Shown here: positions 44,072-57,599 of the stretch, piece by piece
Layout of the letters: the number at the start of each line of letters is the position of its first letter
How positions within the stretch are numbered: the first letter of the stretch is position 1
DNA from: Papilionanthe hookeriana x Papilionanthe teres
Lineage: Eukaryota > Streptophyta > Magnoliopsida > Asparagales > Orchidaceae
NCBI GenBank assembly: GCA_022702705.1
Contig: CM040428.1
Coordinates: forward strand, 100,389,805 to 100,453,804
Direction of reading: 5' to 3'
Length of the DNA: 64,000 nt
The notes under the pieces: model-generated
Databases searched by the model: none
What the model was told of the DNA's origin: nothing
Seen by the model: only the letters and a program-made list of their open reading frames with translations
Program-made: the position numbers and the translations under genes

Positions 44072-47000
44072 TGTTGGCACAAAAGTTAGAAATTTTCGGC
44101 CACCGAAAAGAGTATCCTGATGCCCATTTTAAATAAATGTAATTTAATATATATATATATATAATTTGGGAAAATATCATTTAATTTTAAAATATGAAAT
44201 CAAACTGGTCTCATATATGCAATAGTTTAAATAATTAAGCACTTCACTATAAGCAATGTATATATACCGAAGAATGGATACATTGCTTATGGATACATTG
44301 CTTAGTGGTGAGGATTGATCAAATAAACTAAAGACTTATGACATCTGTTTGGTATGCAAACAATTTATTTTGACCAACAACTTCCCTTATCTAATATGAA
44401 ACAACTAGATAGGATTTATATTAATTTGGGGTTTTTAAGTTTCCTATAAGGGCTAGCACCTATGGTTAATTACATCTTAGATAACTAAAGTCACCTAAGA
44501 AAACTCTTAATATAGATCAAGAAATATTGTATTCATGACTTCCAATAGGTAGGGTCTTCAAGAGAATTTGGTAATAGGAAATCCAATAGGTGAGTGACTC
44601 AAGTTTGGAATAGTTATCTAAAGGAAAAGAAAACTAGGGGAAAGACAGATCCAAGAAAAATCTCGGTGACTTCCCAAACTATCCTATGGTTTGGCTCCAA
44701 TTTGAGATAGTTATTTAGTGTTTCATCTTGCCAATTTCATTATTTAGGGCTTACATTCACTTGATACAGATTATGTGAATAACCTGGAAGATATGATGAT
44801 TTATGTCATATCGTATGAGAACCTCGGAACCTAAGACAAGTTAGGGCTTATATTGCACGGAATGCAAAGGTCTAAATGGATAAAGTGAGGATTTATTCTG
44901 CATTATACAAACTACCTCAAATTCCTATGGCTTGTTTGTTAATTTCTAAGGATTTTTGCTATTGAAGACGGTCATGTGCTCACTATGCATACTACAAGCT
45001 CCTCGTCATGGTAGGTTTAGTTTTAGAGGTGTCAAATTGAAGAGATTGGGAGAAGTGTCATGTTTTAGAAATATTTAAATTGAGATGTCTTAATATCTTA
45101 TTAGGGGAATATTTAAGTTGATTATAGCGACACTGGATAGGATCCAACGGTTTCCTCATTCCGACACCACTATTTTCTTCTAATTCACTTAGTCCAAATG
45201 AATTTACCAAATTTAACTTGAATGAAATCAATACTTTCATTCAGAAAGTGGGAAAGCTCGTTAGCATCCGTAGGTTTCCTCCTCTGAGATATTCCCAATC
45301 ATTCGATAGAGACGTTTTAATTTAGTTTTACTTGTGATTTTTGTTTTGTTTGTGATTAAATTTTAAGTTGTCTTATAGTATAATTTTTGTGGTGGTGAAT
45401 TTTATCTTGTTTTAATTTGATTTGATTTTGGTTTTGGTCTTGTGACTATCCTGAAGGTTTTGGTTTTGACATTCAAGGTAACATTGTTATTTAACATGCA
45501 AACTTATAAGCAGGCAAGGTACAGTAAATAAAGTGCAAGAAAAGAGGTGTTGTAAACTATGAAAGTGTACATGTCGAGTCTTCTTGTTCTTCTACCTGAA
45601 ACTTTATTATCTTTTGTAGTAAACATGTATAATTTGTCGGAAAGTAAAGCCTATAGATAAGTTCTTCATGGGCCTACCGAGTCATATGTCATAACTTTGT
45701 GGATTTCATATGTATAGATGATTTCTCAAGCAAGGCATAATTAATTTAATCATCCTTCACGATATCCAAAAGATTAAGAGAAAGGTCCAATTACTAGGCT
45801 CCGAACATATCACCATCTTTTAAAATGTCTCGAGTTCATTTAAACTTATTATGTTTCATAATAATTCATCTGTATCACACCCTCATGCTCAATGAATATT
45901 GATGTTTCAATTTTCTTTAAGAATAGGAAAATTATAATATTTGGTAAGTTATATAAGTGAGGTTCCTTAAGGTGCAAGTTCGTTCATTATAAGACATAGC
46001 CTATTTTAATTTAGAAGTGGACTTGTAGTGTTTGAAAAGTGTGCAACTTTAATCAAAATTTTCTGCTAAACCTCATTAATCATATTTGATGAAGTCTAGC
46101 TCACTACCAAGCCCTTAAGACTCTAGTGGGAACATTTGCAATTTTAAGAAAATGCTAAGTTATGTGATTATGATTCTTAATCCTTATTGAATTATTGAAA
46201 TTATAATTAAACACCAACTAGGGGTATTAGATTGATTGGTTTTTAACTTCCAAAGTCAAACCCCTAACTTTAAGGATCGTTTAATTTTTATTATCTTCCA
46301 AATTAAAATAATTATGAAGATTGTCAATTTATCTTTTAATGTGACAAAAAATGGGATTGGTTTCTACCACTTATTTCTTTATTTTTCAATCATTTAATAA
46401 TATCAATTAAGATCATTTATTTCCCATTTCCCACTTTAATTAAGTCTAAATATTGATTAAGGTTAATCTCTTAAAATTTACAATTTTGCCCCCTAAGGAC
46501 CTTAACACTTAATAATTTATCAAATTTAATGCAAATGACTTTTAAATTTTTATGGCACCCTATCCATGGGTCAATTAAAACATCAGAAGAGAACATCTAT
46601 TTTTTCCAATTTTAATTTAATTTTTATAATTATTTACATGCAAAAATAGGAATTTTTAAAGATAATTGTATAACTTAGACAGCTCACATAACCTATCCCT
46701 AGAAAATTTATTAGAGCTTCACCTTGGCTGGTGGACCACTTAGACCAATTTTCATGATTTTTTAATTTTTATTTTAATTCTTATAATTATTTTAAGTTCT
46801 GGAGTATTAATTAAATATAAAATTATATTCATGTGGAAAATTAAGTTTTATATTTTTTATTAAATATCTCTATGGTCAAGGGACCTAGAGAAATTAAATT
46901 TATATTATTCCAATTTATATTTTAATTATTAGAATTATTTTTATGAGAAATCAGGAAAAATATATTTTTAAGCTTAAAAAATTAATAGTATCCCCTTTTA

Positions 47001-47354
47001 AAATTAATATCTTTATTGAGAAAATTAGGAAAATTATCCAAATTGCACTTAAATGATTAAGAGACAATTTGATATATTTCCATAAATTTTATTAATTATG
47101 TGATTTTTGTGAATTTTAAATTATTTTAATTATTAAAATATCCAAAATAGCTTTAAAATTGCAAATTTTATTTTAATTCAAATTTTATTTTTATTAAATT
47201 CCCCTTATTATAAGGAACTCCCAAAAATAATTTTATAATTTTTTAACTTATAGTTTAATTATTATAATTATTTTAATTCCAAAAAATACTATTTAACTTA
47301 GAAAATTAAATTATGTCATCAAATTAATTCCAAATAATTTAATTTTTTTATGGG

Positions 47355-47359
47355 AGTTA
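47355..47359 (+). repeat. Target-site duplication of the A-type solo LTR, left copy
   Basis: AGTTA here versus AGTTC at 49,362-49,366, four of five identical, directly flanking TGATCC...GGGTCA. Confidence 0.65.
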
Positions 47360-49361
47360 TGATCCATGAAAAAAAATACCTATTTTTATGCCTTGATTTT
47401 TATCAATTTCTAAGGATATTATGTTTTAATGAAAGGTATTTTTGTGTTTTTGGATGTAGGTGATGTAAAAAGGTCCAAAAAAGGGAAAAGGGTGAAAAAT
47501 GAGCAAAAAGGAGCAAAATTGGAGCAAAATACAAGAATTATCAAAAATTATGGTCTGGCGCCTAGGCGCCAGAAGTTAGCGCCTAAGTGCCAGACTCGAT
47601 ACAGAAACTGTCAAGTTTTTGACGACTTTTGGACGGTTATTTTGACGGAGTGAGCGGTTATCGGACATTCTGAAGCTCGGAAGTTGTTCCTCGATAATAG
47701 GACATGTGATACATTGCATTTGGACGCTCCAAAACGGTTTTAATCGTGAAGAGGTGCGAGCCAAAGTGAAGAGGTGCGAAGAACGGACGCGGTGTCCGGC
47801 GCCTAGCGCCGTGACGGACCTTCTAGAAGATTCATCGAATTTGGACATGTTTTGAAGAGGTGCCTCAAGGCAACCCTCGAAGCCTATAAATAGGAGGCCA
47901 CTCCTTCGGAGAAAATCGCACCCTATAGTCTCTTTCTTCCCCCTTAGTCATTTTAGTCATTTAGAGTTATGAAGATGTAGATTTTTACATCTTATGGAGA
48001 GATTGGTGAGGGATTTTGAGATATTTATGTAAGTGATGTACGAGCGTCGCATGGATCAGTGGGAAACTTTGGTGGAGAGATCTTCTTCTTTGTTTCAGAA
48101 GGAAAGAGCTAAGTATTGTGTTCTTCATTCTCTTGTAATTGTTGTAAACACTTTCTAGTGGATTTTCTTTGTTTTAAACCAGGTTTTCTATTATTAATTA
48201 TCCATGTTTCGTAAGTGATTTCCTTTACTCTTTCTTTTAATATGAAGTAGTGGCATGTGTAGGAAAATCATTTTTATGATAGAATTATCTATTAGATGCT
48301 TCTAGGTGACAGATAGTTGCATAAATATAATAGAATACTAATGAAATAAGTTCCTTGTTGACACTCAATTTATTTTATAGTTCTATCAATTCTTTTACTT
48401 CTTATGCCATTATTTTCATTTACTTTTATTTTGTAATGAAATCGATGCATGTTTAGGAATTAAGATTTGCTTAGATATTCTCTTATTAAATTATGGTGAT
48501 GATATTCATACCAGATCTTCATTTACTTTACAAATCGATCACTTGTATTGTTAAAACCTCGTTGAAGAATTCGAGACCTAGAAGGAGATGAATTCTTAAC
48601 TAGTAGATATCACATGAATCCTTGGGTAGTCGAAGGCCTTGTGCGGGTTATTCAAGGTGAAGTGCAAATAAATAGGGACATATTGTTTATTGGGCGCATA
48701 ATTGATTAGTTTTTAGAGTGACAGACTAAATTCTAATAATTTTATCTATAGAAAGGGAACGGGTTACTGGTAGGGCCGACCATAGCCACCCTTGGACATC
48801 TAGTAGTGTGAGCCTAGATTAACCCATTCTACTAATAAAACATCCTGAACCGATCTATAAATTAGCCAATATTCTTTATGCGTGGACCAAAGGGTAAAGA
48901 ATAGGAATGCTTCTATTCGGCACTACTACATTAATTCTAAGCATATCTTTCTTACACATTATCTATGTAATTGCAAGAGAAAGGTAATTTTTAATATCTC
49001 GAATTTCTCCAAACCAATTTATCCATAAGTTATCTTTTTATTTAAGAATTTAATTTAGGATTAGTTATTAGAAAACTCATTTTAATCGACATTCCAAATT
49101 TAGGCCTTATAGAAATAGGATCGGAATTAACTTCAAAGGATTTCTTACCTCGCTTCTCATGGGATCGATACGGGGTTATAAAAGAAAACCCTATATTACT
49201 TGAAACGATACGTATACTTGCGTAGTACCCTCAGTGTGAAAAATATTTTCTAAAATTTTACAACATTTTGATTTTATACACTAGCCGCTATTTATAAATT
49301 GGGTCAAGTTTTTTGCCATCTTTTGGAAGCGAATATTACTGCATTATTGCCGGTCGGGTCA
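47360..49361 (+). mobile_element. Athila-type solo LTR (2,002 bp)
   Basis: It begins TGATCC and ends GGGTCA (imperfect inverted ends TGAYCC). It is homologous, in inverse orientation, to the LTRs of element A and to 62,631-64,000. It contains the palindrome CTGGCGCCTAGGCGCCAG near 47,553-47,570, a TATA box at 47,883-47,894, and the conserved 22-bp block near its 3' end (49,206-49,227). No PBS, gag or PPT adjoins. It splits the C-type solo LTR, so it inserted after that one. Confidence 0.9.
47883..47894 (+). promoter_or_regulatory. TATA box of the A-type solo LTR
   Basis: CCTATAAATAGG is identical to the reverse complement of 11,888-11,899 and is followed by a CT-rich initiator-like region. 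It could still start transcripts into flanking DNA. Confidence 0.7.
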
Positions 49362-52300
49362 AGTTCCTCTTACCCTAAGCCACAATGGGGAACAAAAATC
49401 AACCATTCCCATTTATAATTAATCCAATTTAATTTTCTTTAGGTTTAGTGAGTTAATTTAAATTAGGGTGAGTTTTGATGAGTTAAACCTAATTTATATT
49501 TTTTCTATTGTCCCCTGGTCACAGGGAACCTACCAAAATAATCTTATATTTTTTATGAATATTGTAACTTTTATAATTTTTAAATAAAAACGGACACAAT
49601 AGACTTCAAAAATAGATATCTCCTCATGAAAATCTCCCCTGACACTAGAAAATTTAGGGAGGATTCCGCATAATAGAAAGTACAAAAGCCTTAAATTTCA
49701 TGCATTGGTGAAATATGTATGCTCATGGAGAATCAAAAGACTAAATATTGTATTTAATTAATTAAAAGTTAAATATGCATCAAATAGACTTGAAACTAAT
49801 TTCATGTTGTTCTCCTCTATTTACTGAGCAAGAGGGTATTTTTATTTTATTTTTCTAATTTTGTTACACCAATTTATAGATTTTTAAAATTAGGCTAAAT
49901 TAAATAATTCAAAAAAATCCATATTTTCCTACTTATCTAGCGTGGCGCCATGCAAAACTATGGCACATCAAAGCGAAATGCGTCGCCACAGGATTGGACA
50001 CCGCCATCTGACTCGGTTGGCGTTTTATGTTCTGCGGCTCCATCCGACTCCAACATAGCCGTCCACTGAATACACACACGATCCAACTGCTTTGCATCAT
50101 CGTCCCCAACTGACTGAACCCGTAAACTGTTCACACTAAATCCCTAAAATCTCATCCTAGACCTAGACTCATCTGACCTAGACGAACCTACCTATATGGC
50201 TAATCTAGCTTGAAATCAACTCAATGTGCATGGGGAATCAAAATAAACTCAGGAGAGTGAAAGAGTTTATTACCTTGGTCTGAGAAGGGAGGCCTCAATC
50301 AGATGGTTGCAGAAGCTTTAAAGAGGTCCAATGAGCTTGCAGATGGAGTCCCTTATTGTGGTGAAATGTCTAGACCTGAATGCAACTAAGGAAAATTTCA
50401 AGTGTTGATCAAAGTCAAGGTTGAAGGCTCTCTGTGATGGGGTTTTATGGGGGATCTTCTTCTCTCAATGTAGGGATGGTGTGGGTGTCGTTAATTGAAA
50501 TTTGGTGTAGTGTGGCCAAGTGTGTCCTGGTTTCAAATTGATTTTGAGCTCAAATATTCAGCTCAAACAGTTGGGGCTAGGGCTGGAAGTTGGTTGGCTT
50601 GAGCTTAGGAGCGTTGGAGGAAGCTCTGGTCAGATTTTCCCCAAGGTAAAATTTGCATCTCATTATTTAGCCTTGAGGGGGAGGGGTTTAAATAAACATG
50701 GATGGAGCTGAGCTCAAGGCTTGTCCATGGGTGCACTGAGCTGCTTAGGTGGAGTGTTGAACAGCTGCAATGGCCAATCAGAGCTAGACAGGCTATGTGG
50801 GAGAAATTAGGTTTTAGTTTGAGTGGTGGATCTTGGTATTGGGGTGCTCTGGTGACTACGCTAGCCGGTCAGGACAGAGGAGGGTGGCCAGAGGTCAAGT
50901 GGCTTAGTCAGAAGTCTATCAAGGTATTAAATTGATTTAGGGAAAGCTTTTGGCAAAATTCCCCTTGGCTTAGCCTAAAATGAGTATAAATCCAACAAAT
51001 TAGGGGACCTTGGTCCATGGCTCCACTAGGTTGGGCTAGATGGATCTAGCCCAGTCCCTAGGGTCAAATTGGTGGATGTGGGAGGTTTGGTTTGGTCACA
51101 TTGGGTTAGGTTAGGTCACATTAGCTCATAGGTTCAATTTGGGCTAGGTTAGGCTAACTTTGGTTTGAGTTTGGGTTTTATGAAATTGATTAAGCAAAAT
51201 GGTGTAAATGATTATCATGAAGGGTTTAGAAAAGGATTTGAGTGGTTTTGAATTGGTTTGGGGTATCAATTTGGCTTGATTTGGTAATTTGGTCAATTTT
51301 GGGACATTTGGGTTAGTTTGGGTTTGGGTTAAGCTAGAGTGGGGTTATGTCTCAATTGATTGGTCAAAATGGTTTAGGGGAATGTCATGAAGATTTCCAA
51401 ACATTAAGGGTCACAATTTTAGGGTTGGAGCATTCAATTTGATGGAATTCTGTGATATGACAAATTTGGGACAAAATTGTGGATTTTATATTTGGTTGGA
51501 CTTAGGTGAGCTTTGGGCTCAAATTGGGATCAATTGGCTAGTCACATTGGATTAGTGGAATGTCATGAGAAGTTTAGAATTCAAATTTTGGGGATTTTGA
51601 TTTGGCTAATGGGTTCAATTTGAGGAATTTAGGTTCTTGGTCAAAATTGGGGCTTTTGGTTTGGATTGAAATTGAGCTTGAAATTGGGTCAAATTGGGCT
51701 TGGATTTGGTTTGGGATGAGATTGGGCATTGTGAATTTGAGTTTAGAATTGAAATTGGGGAGGAGTGAAGTCAATTTGGTGGCATTGGGGGTGATTTGGA
51801 CATTTTGGGCCTTAAGGGGCAATTTGGGGCTTTTTGGCCAATAATGGGTCAATTTGGTCAAATTGGGTCAATTTATGTAGTTTAAATTGATTTTGGAGAC
51901 ATCTGGGATGATTTTAGAATTTTTTGAATTTTTGGATTTAGAGGGGCATTTTGGTCATTTTGGGTATGTTTGGGGTATTTTGGAAATTTTTGGTAAATTT
52001 GAAGTGTTTTGGGTATTTTGAGTGGTGAAGAATGTTTTGGGATGATTCTTGAGGGATTTTAGTAATTTTAGTTTATTATAGGAATTTTGGGAAAAACTAA
52101 GGTTTTATGGGTAATTTGGTCAATCGGTAGAGTTTAGGGGTAAAAGGATTAAAAGTATGAGATTTTTGGTAACTTTGGGTGTCAATTGGAAATTTCTACT
52201 CATTTGAGCCATGGACCAAGGGAATTCCCCATTTGGTTCCTCCATGTGCTAGTACTAGCCAAACCCTAGCCTAGGGCTAAGAGCTTGGGGAAACCACCCA

Positions 52301-52670
52301 CATGAGTTTCCAAAGACTAAAGAAATCAGAGAGGAAGGTGTCTGGCTTAGGGTTGTGAGGTAGTGAGTATGAGTTTAATGTGAAAGTGTGTGTGTAAGCC
52401 TCACCCGGACTACCCAGGGTGAGTCCTAAGGCTTGACCATCCTATAGGGAACTCCTCTTGAGCTTCCTTATGGTTATTCTTATCCTCCTAAGTTCCTAGA
52501 GGTTAGACTTTAAGCATTTGAAAACTTCAAGTGAAGCAAAGAAGTGTTTGAATTTCTATAGGGTAAGGGTTCCATTGCTAATCTTCTAAGATAGTCACCA
52601 AGAGAGTCATATGGCTAGACCCTAGGCTATTCTAAAGAGAGACTAGACCTCAACAAAAGTGAGGTCAACA

Positions 52671-52675
52671 GACAC
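52671..52675 (+). repeat. Probable target-site duplication of the C-type solo LTR, right copy
   Basis: GACAC follows the LTR end ('gaggtcaaca') and pairs with GACAA at 44,067-44,071. Confidence 0.6.
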
Positions 52676-55600
52676 TTTTGACTGATGAGCCTTACATGGG
52701 TTTAGAGTTTGCACCCCTTTATCATTTTGTTTCTTTGTTGTTGTTTCTAATAGGTCTGACCGCATTTTAAGCTAATGTTTCATTTGGTTTTATTTTTCCT
52801 AGATTACCAATAGGCTATTTAAAGACTATATTTTCTACCTCAAAACTAAATAACTTTAATTTTTTTTAATTAAAAAAATCTCACAACAAAAAATCAAAAT
52901 AAACAATTCCCTGCATTTGCACCTTAGAAAACATCAAGTATATAAAAAATCAAATTTATGATAAAATAAATTTGAGTAGAAACCTCTTTGCGATTTAGGA
53001 AGAGCCACAAAAAGATCATTTTAGACATATGTATTTCATAGCAAAATCATCCCTTATTTTCAAGCCAACACTGATTGTACAAAAAGGAATGATTTATCCT
53101 TTGAGAGTTACCACCACATAGAGTAAGTTCTGCCTTTGAATACCATTTAGCCTTCTAAATAAATCTTCTAATCATTCATCATCAACGACTCATAAATTCA
53201 TACACAACCTGCTATATTTTCTCAGTACTAATATTCAAAAAATAATAATAATATACATGAGTGTAGTAAGCATTAAAATTTTAAATTTTAAATTACAAAA
53301 ATATATTTACACTATGCTTAGGACATTATGCATATCATTCCTACTTAGGCAGCTTGATTTATATATTTAAGTTGTAAGACCTAATTTTCTAAATAAATAA
53401 CTTTTTATCATATCCTGCATTCATTGAGACTGACTATTCATTGTTTTACTATGATTAGGTATTCTAGATGGCCACTATAGTCAGGTCGAACTCAAAGGAA
53501 GAAGAAAGAAAAAGAGGCAACATGTGCCAGTGTGTGCAAGATTAAAGAGCAGAACCGTGTTGGAAGTTGAACCCACTATAAGTGTTAATTAAATCGACAA
53601 GTAGTGAAGACATAGTTAAAGCCTAAAGGTAAGGAAATATATTTGATGTATATAAGTTATACTTTTATTTAAATGGTATTATGTTAATGTTAAACCTTAT
53701 GAATTAATAATAGTGACTAAAGGTGCAACAAGTGTTAATTATAGAATAAGAAAAGGGAGTTCAAGGGAAAGAAAAAGACATTCGAGGGTCCAATGAGTAA
53801 TTATTTTCCTTTTTTTATTAAATTAATTATTTATTTAAAAAGGACTTACATTATGGTGTTAAAAATACCTACTTTTCTTATTATATGAATATTGAATATT
53901 AATGAATTTTTAAAATGAAAATAAATGAAATGGGAAAGGGTAAATGGTTCTTCAATGAATTTAAATGGATAATATAACAAGAAAAAGAAATTAAAGGACT
54001 AAATCAATCAAGGTTTACCCTTATATAATATTAGCTGGAGATGTTATTATAGTTATGCATGAAAACAAATGAAAATGATAAAGTTGGACATTCCAGTGTC
54101 AAATTTTGATGTTACCTATAGTTCAAACTTTTAAGGTACCTACGGGTATAACTTTTTTATGCTACCTTCAAGCATGACAGTGTTCCTAATATGAATTCTT
54201 AAAAATGTTAAAAAATTGAATACTTAAATTGAAATAAGATTGGTTAATTTAAAATAAAAGCTTACAGTTTAATTAACTAATTAATCACACTTATTTTGGA
54301 CATTCATGTATAACATTTGCATATTAATCCATTGCATAATAAGATTGTAATTGTTCACTAAGATGTGATGAATTTACTGTTGAAATTATTTATTTCTTTT
54401 CAAGCAAAATTTTGATTGATATATCTAATAAAAGAGAGTTGATTTAAAAGAGGAAGACTACCGATACTAGATAGTAGGATATTTGTTATGGTTATGATTT
54501 CTTATACTATTTATTTCTATATAATGTCGTATTATTTTTGTTTAAATTGCGATATAATTTTACTGTCAGATTATGTTGCTATTTTGGTTGAATTTTAGTT
54601 TTATCTAGTATACTATGTAATTTTTTCTTAGTGGCTTTTTATAATTGAAAGTTATGATGTTTTATCATATTAACAAAAAGAGAGAAAGGTCAATATCGTC
54701 CAACCAAATTTTTTGACTTGTTTAATTCTATGCTATCAAGCTAAGCTGTGGCACCGCTATTGTTACAGCTTTCAACTATGATCTTTGTGGTTAACTTACA
54801 CTATTGTAGCCACAGATTAAAACTTTTATTGTCAACTAATACCTTTGTAACAACTAGTCATAGCCCTTTGGTCACCACTATTATTATTAGAGCCAAGAAC
54901 TATATTTGTTATAGCTCAATGATAACTAGTATAGCTAAAATACTATTATACATATATGATTATCAGCTTTGTAAAATTCCATTTTCAATAATTCAAACAG
55001 AATAGTAGACCTATGTATTTACAATTATCTTGTGGATTACTTTCACCGAACAAGGCCTCATGATTTTTTCCCTTCCAAGATTTCTTCATGTTAAAAAGCT
55101 TGGCATCTCTTCCTGCTACTTTTCTTTTATCAGTGCGTGTTCTGAATCTAATGCAATGCTACGACCATGAATTTTCTTGCACACAACAATTGTATATACT
55201 CAAATTGAAATTTTTTTCTATTACTTGTGATTAACTTAAATTGATTTGAAGATCAATTTTAAATACTTTTAAATTTAAAATAAGACTCAACTCTAATTAT
55301 TGATCATACTTAATTATCGTATTTTTTTTAAAATAAATTGTCAAGTATTTCATTATTTCAAGTCGTAAACTACAATTTGTTAGTCATCATATTAAGATTA
55401 ATAATTCTACTTTCTTTTCAATAGGATATATATATGAGGTAGACTTTAAGCTCTCAAGTGTGAAGAAAAAATATACCAGAAGATATATTTTATTTTTAAG
55501 AAATTAGTAATAGTGGTATTTGTAACATAAAATTAAAAATTTGAGTGTTATGCATGTAAATATGAAAATTGAGGCCTTAATATGTAAACAAAAAAAAATT

Positions 55601-56572
55601 ATGTGATACGTATGTAAAGGCTCCACACACGTTCGTGCTCACAGACGGACAAATAAATTTAAATTTTTCTTTCACACTTAGGCAAGTCTACCCTATCTAT
55701 ATATCATATTAAAGATAATAAGTTCTTAATTTTTTTTTTCCTCAAGTCCAAAGAAAGTAACCTATGCAAAATATGAGAGATCAAAAAAATATAATTATTT
55801 TAGAACACCGATTTCATATATTAATTTTTTTAGAAGTTATCTCTTTCTTACATTTGTTACCTGGATCTTTGAGAAAGTAGAATTAGTAATGTTAATAAGA
55901 GGATTAATGATCGCAGTTTATGGCATAAGATGATGGAATGATTAATAATTTATTTTAAAAAAGTCATTTTGAAAGAGATTATAACTAAAGTTGAGTCTTA
56001 TCATAATTTTCTAATTTAGACAACTTTAAAATTCTTAATAAATTTGTTCATTTTTTGCTTTCTATTATTTCAATATTTTACTTTATATAAAATTAATTTT
56101 ATCATTCAACTATCATACAAAAATCATTCAACACCAAAATTCATAAAAAATATTTTAGAAAATATTTTAAAATCAACAAAATAACTGTCAATTTTGTCGA
56201 TTTAAATTTTTTTTAAAACATTATTTTTTTTAAGAAGGATTCATTAACAGGACTATTTTTAGCAATTTTGTCACTTCCTAAAGCATGCATCAACAATCAA
56301 AATTTGGAAGATTTAGATGCTACCACCAGTTCTTATGTATTTGCATATCAAAAACCTAACTTCAATTCTTGCACATACCACCTTAGTTATACAATAAAAA
56401 GGTGAATTTCTCATTTTAAAAATTAAGATGGCGGTATTTTTATGTGACATAAAAATTTGAGTGGTATAAATGAAAAAATGCAAAGTTTAGGTGTTTGAAA
56501 TATAAATACATTGGAATTGGGTTGTTTATAAGTAAATGCGCCAAATTTTGAATGTCTATCTGGCTGAGGAAT
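52676..56572. other. AT-rich region without recognised genes
   Basis: I see no domain, RNA gene or element boundary that I can support. Short open frames such as 54,748-55,005 have no recognisable product. A purine-rich segment near 53,470-53,560 could encode about 25 residues (MATIVRSNSKEEERKRG) but has stops soon after. Simple A/T runs are frequent. It may be old transposon debris or a large intron or intergenic host DNA. Confidence 0.5.
56330..56515. repeat. Possible foldback (MITE-like) element
   Basis: The left arm (about 56,333-56,385) and right arm (about 56,458-56,515) are imperfect inverted repeats of about 50 bp. On the same strand, 'gtggtat...gttaggtttttgatatgcaaatacat' pairs with 'gtggtat...gtttaggtgtttgaaatataaatacat'. 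Similar half-arms occur near 55,540-55,590 and 59,100-59,170. A precise end or duplication could not be fixed. Confidence 0.4.
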
Positions 56573-56974
56573 TAAGGGGCTATTTGGTTTGCTAAAAATA
56601 AAGTTTAATATAAAGTGTCTGCAGGGTACTTTGTACTCTGAATATTTTGAAGTTTATTGGTTGTTTCTAAAGTAAATACATGTAAATTATTTTTTCTGGT
56701 TGGTTAGATTCATGAACTAAACTAAAAACAATGTATTCAAAATACTTATGAGATGTTTGATTGTGTGTAAATAGAATACAATTTTTATTTTTAGTGAATT
56801 TGTTATAAAATTTTTATAATAATATATATTTAAAATATTTATTTTTTTATAAATTATTTTAAAACTAAATTTATTTTTTAAAAAAAAGTATTTTAAATTT
56901 TTTTAAAATTTGTTCATATAATATTTATTATAATTAACATTAAATTAGTATTTGCCACATCATATTCATTATAA

Positions 56975-56975
<1 letters not shown>

Positions 56976-57050
<75 letters not shown>
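56976..57050. repeat. (AT)n microsatellite
   Basis: An uninterrupted run of about 37 AT dinucleotides lies inside the Harbinger element, immediately downstream of its MYB-like exon on the minus strand. In the minus-strand reading it adds an artificial Ile-Tyr repeat to the open frame. Confidence 0.97.
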
Positions 57051-57056
<6 letters not shown>

Positions 57057-57400
57057 AGTATTTTGTATTGCATCAACATCATTCTCATCAAAACCTAAGA
57101 AGTCATCATCTTCCAAGTTAATTTTTTGTGACCCAAATTGAATCTTAGAATTTTCAAAGTTAGACCAGCCTCCAGTTACATGTCCTTCACCATAGACTTT
57201 CTCCAACATCAAATAGTTTGCAATTGGCACATTCAAATAAGCAACATCTTTTGGAAATGTCTACAAATACCAAAAAAATAGTCATTTTTTTAAAAAATGA
57301 AAACCAATAAAATGACACTTGCTCTAAAGAAATACCTGAATATGTGACACATACTCCTCATAGCCCGTTAAAATCATTTTCTTATCCTCATAGCCCGTTA
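57051..57400 (-). pseudogene. MYB/SANT-like (Harbinger ORF1) gene fragment with an intron
   Basis: The exon ending at 57,260 (minus strand) reads 'FPKDVAYLNVPIANYLMLEK', then 'VYGEGHVTGGWSNF', the tail of the MYB/SANT-like domain of plant Harbinger DNA-binding proteins. Upstream, 'GYEEYVSHIQ' ends at a GT donor (57,335-57,334), and the intron ends with TTTGTAG (57,262-57,261), giving a 75-bp intron. In PIF/Harbinger elements this protein binds the TIR region and helps import the transposase. The N-terminal part is not readable and the C-terminus is lost in the AT repeat. Confidence 0.7.
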
Positions 57401-57599
57401 AAATCAAAACCTTAACCAATTTCCAAAACACAAACTAGAATAGAATATTTCTTACAATTTTATGGAAAGCTCTTCCACAAACAAAACTAGTAGCATTTTA
57501 ATTATGTAAGTTTTTCACTTGGAGTCCCTACAACCAACTATGCTTCTTCATCCAAAACTAATAAGAAAAGGAAGCACTTTTATGGGAGCTTAAAGCCAA

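Larger units (their letters stand above)
44072..52670 (-). mobile_element. Solo LTR related to element C, minus strand, with a nested LTR
   Basis: On the minus strand it starts at 52,670 with TGTTGACCTC and a GACCTCA/TGAGGTC hairpin. It ends at 44,072 with GTGCCAACA, matching the C LTR end ATGCCGACA. Colinear matches to the C LTR include 45,320-45,240 (with 20,450-20,530), 44,515-44,440 (with 21,340-21,410) and a TATA-like site at 50,697-50,686. No PBS or coding region of C adjoins either end, so it is a solo LTR from LTR-LTR recombination. Without the nested element it is about 6.6 kb. It is much more diverged than the C pair, hence older or from a sister family. Confidence 0.85.
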
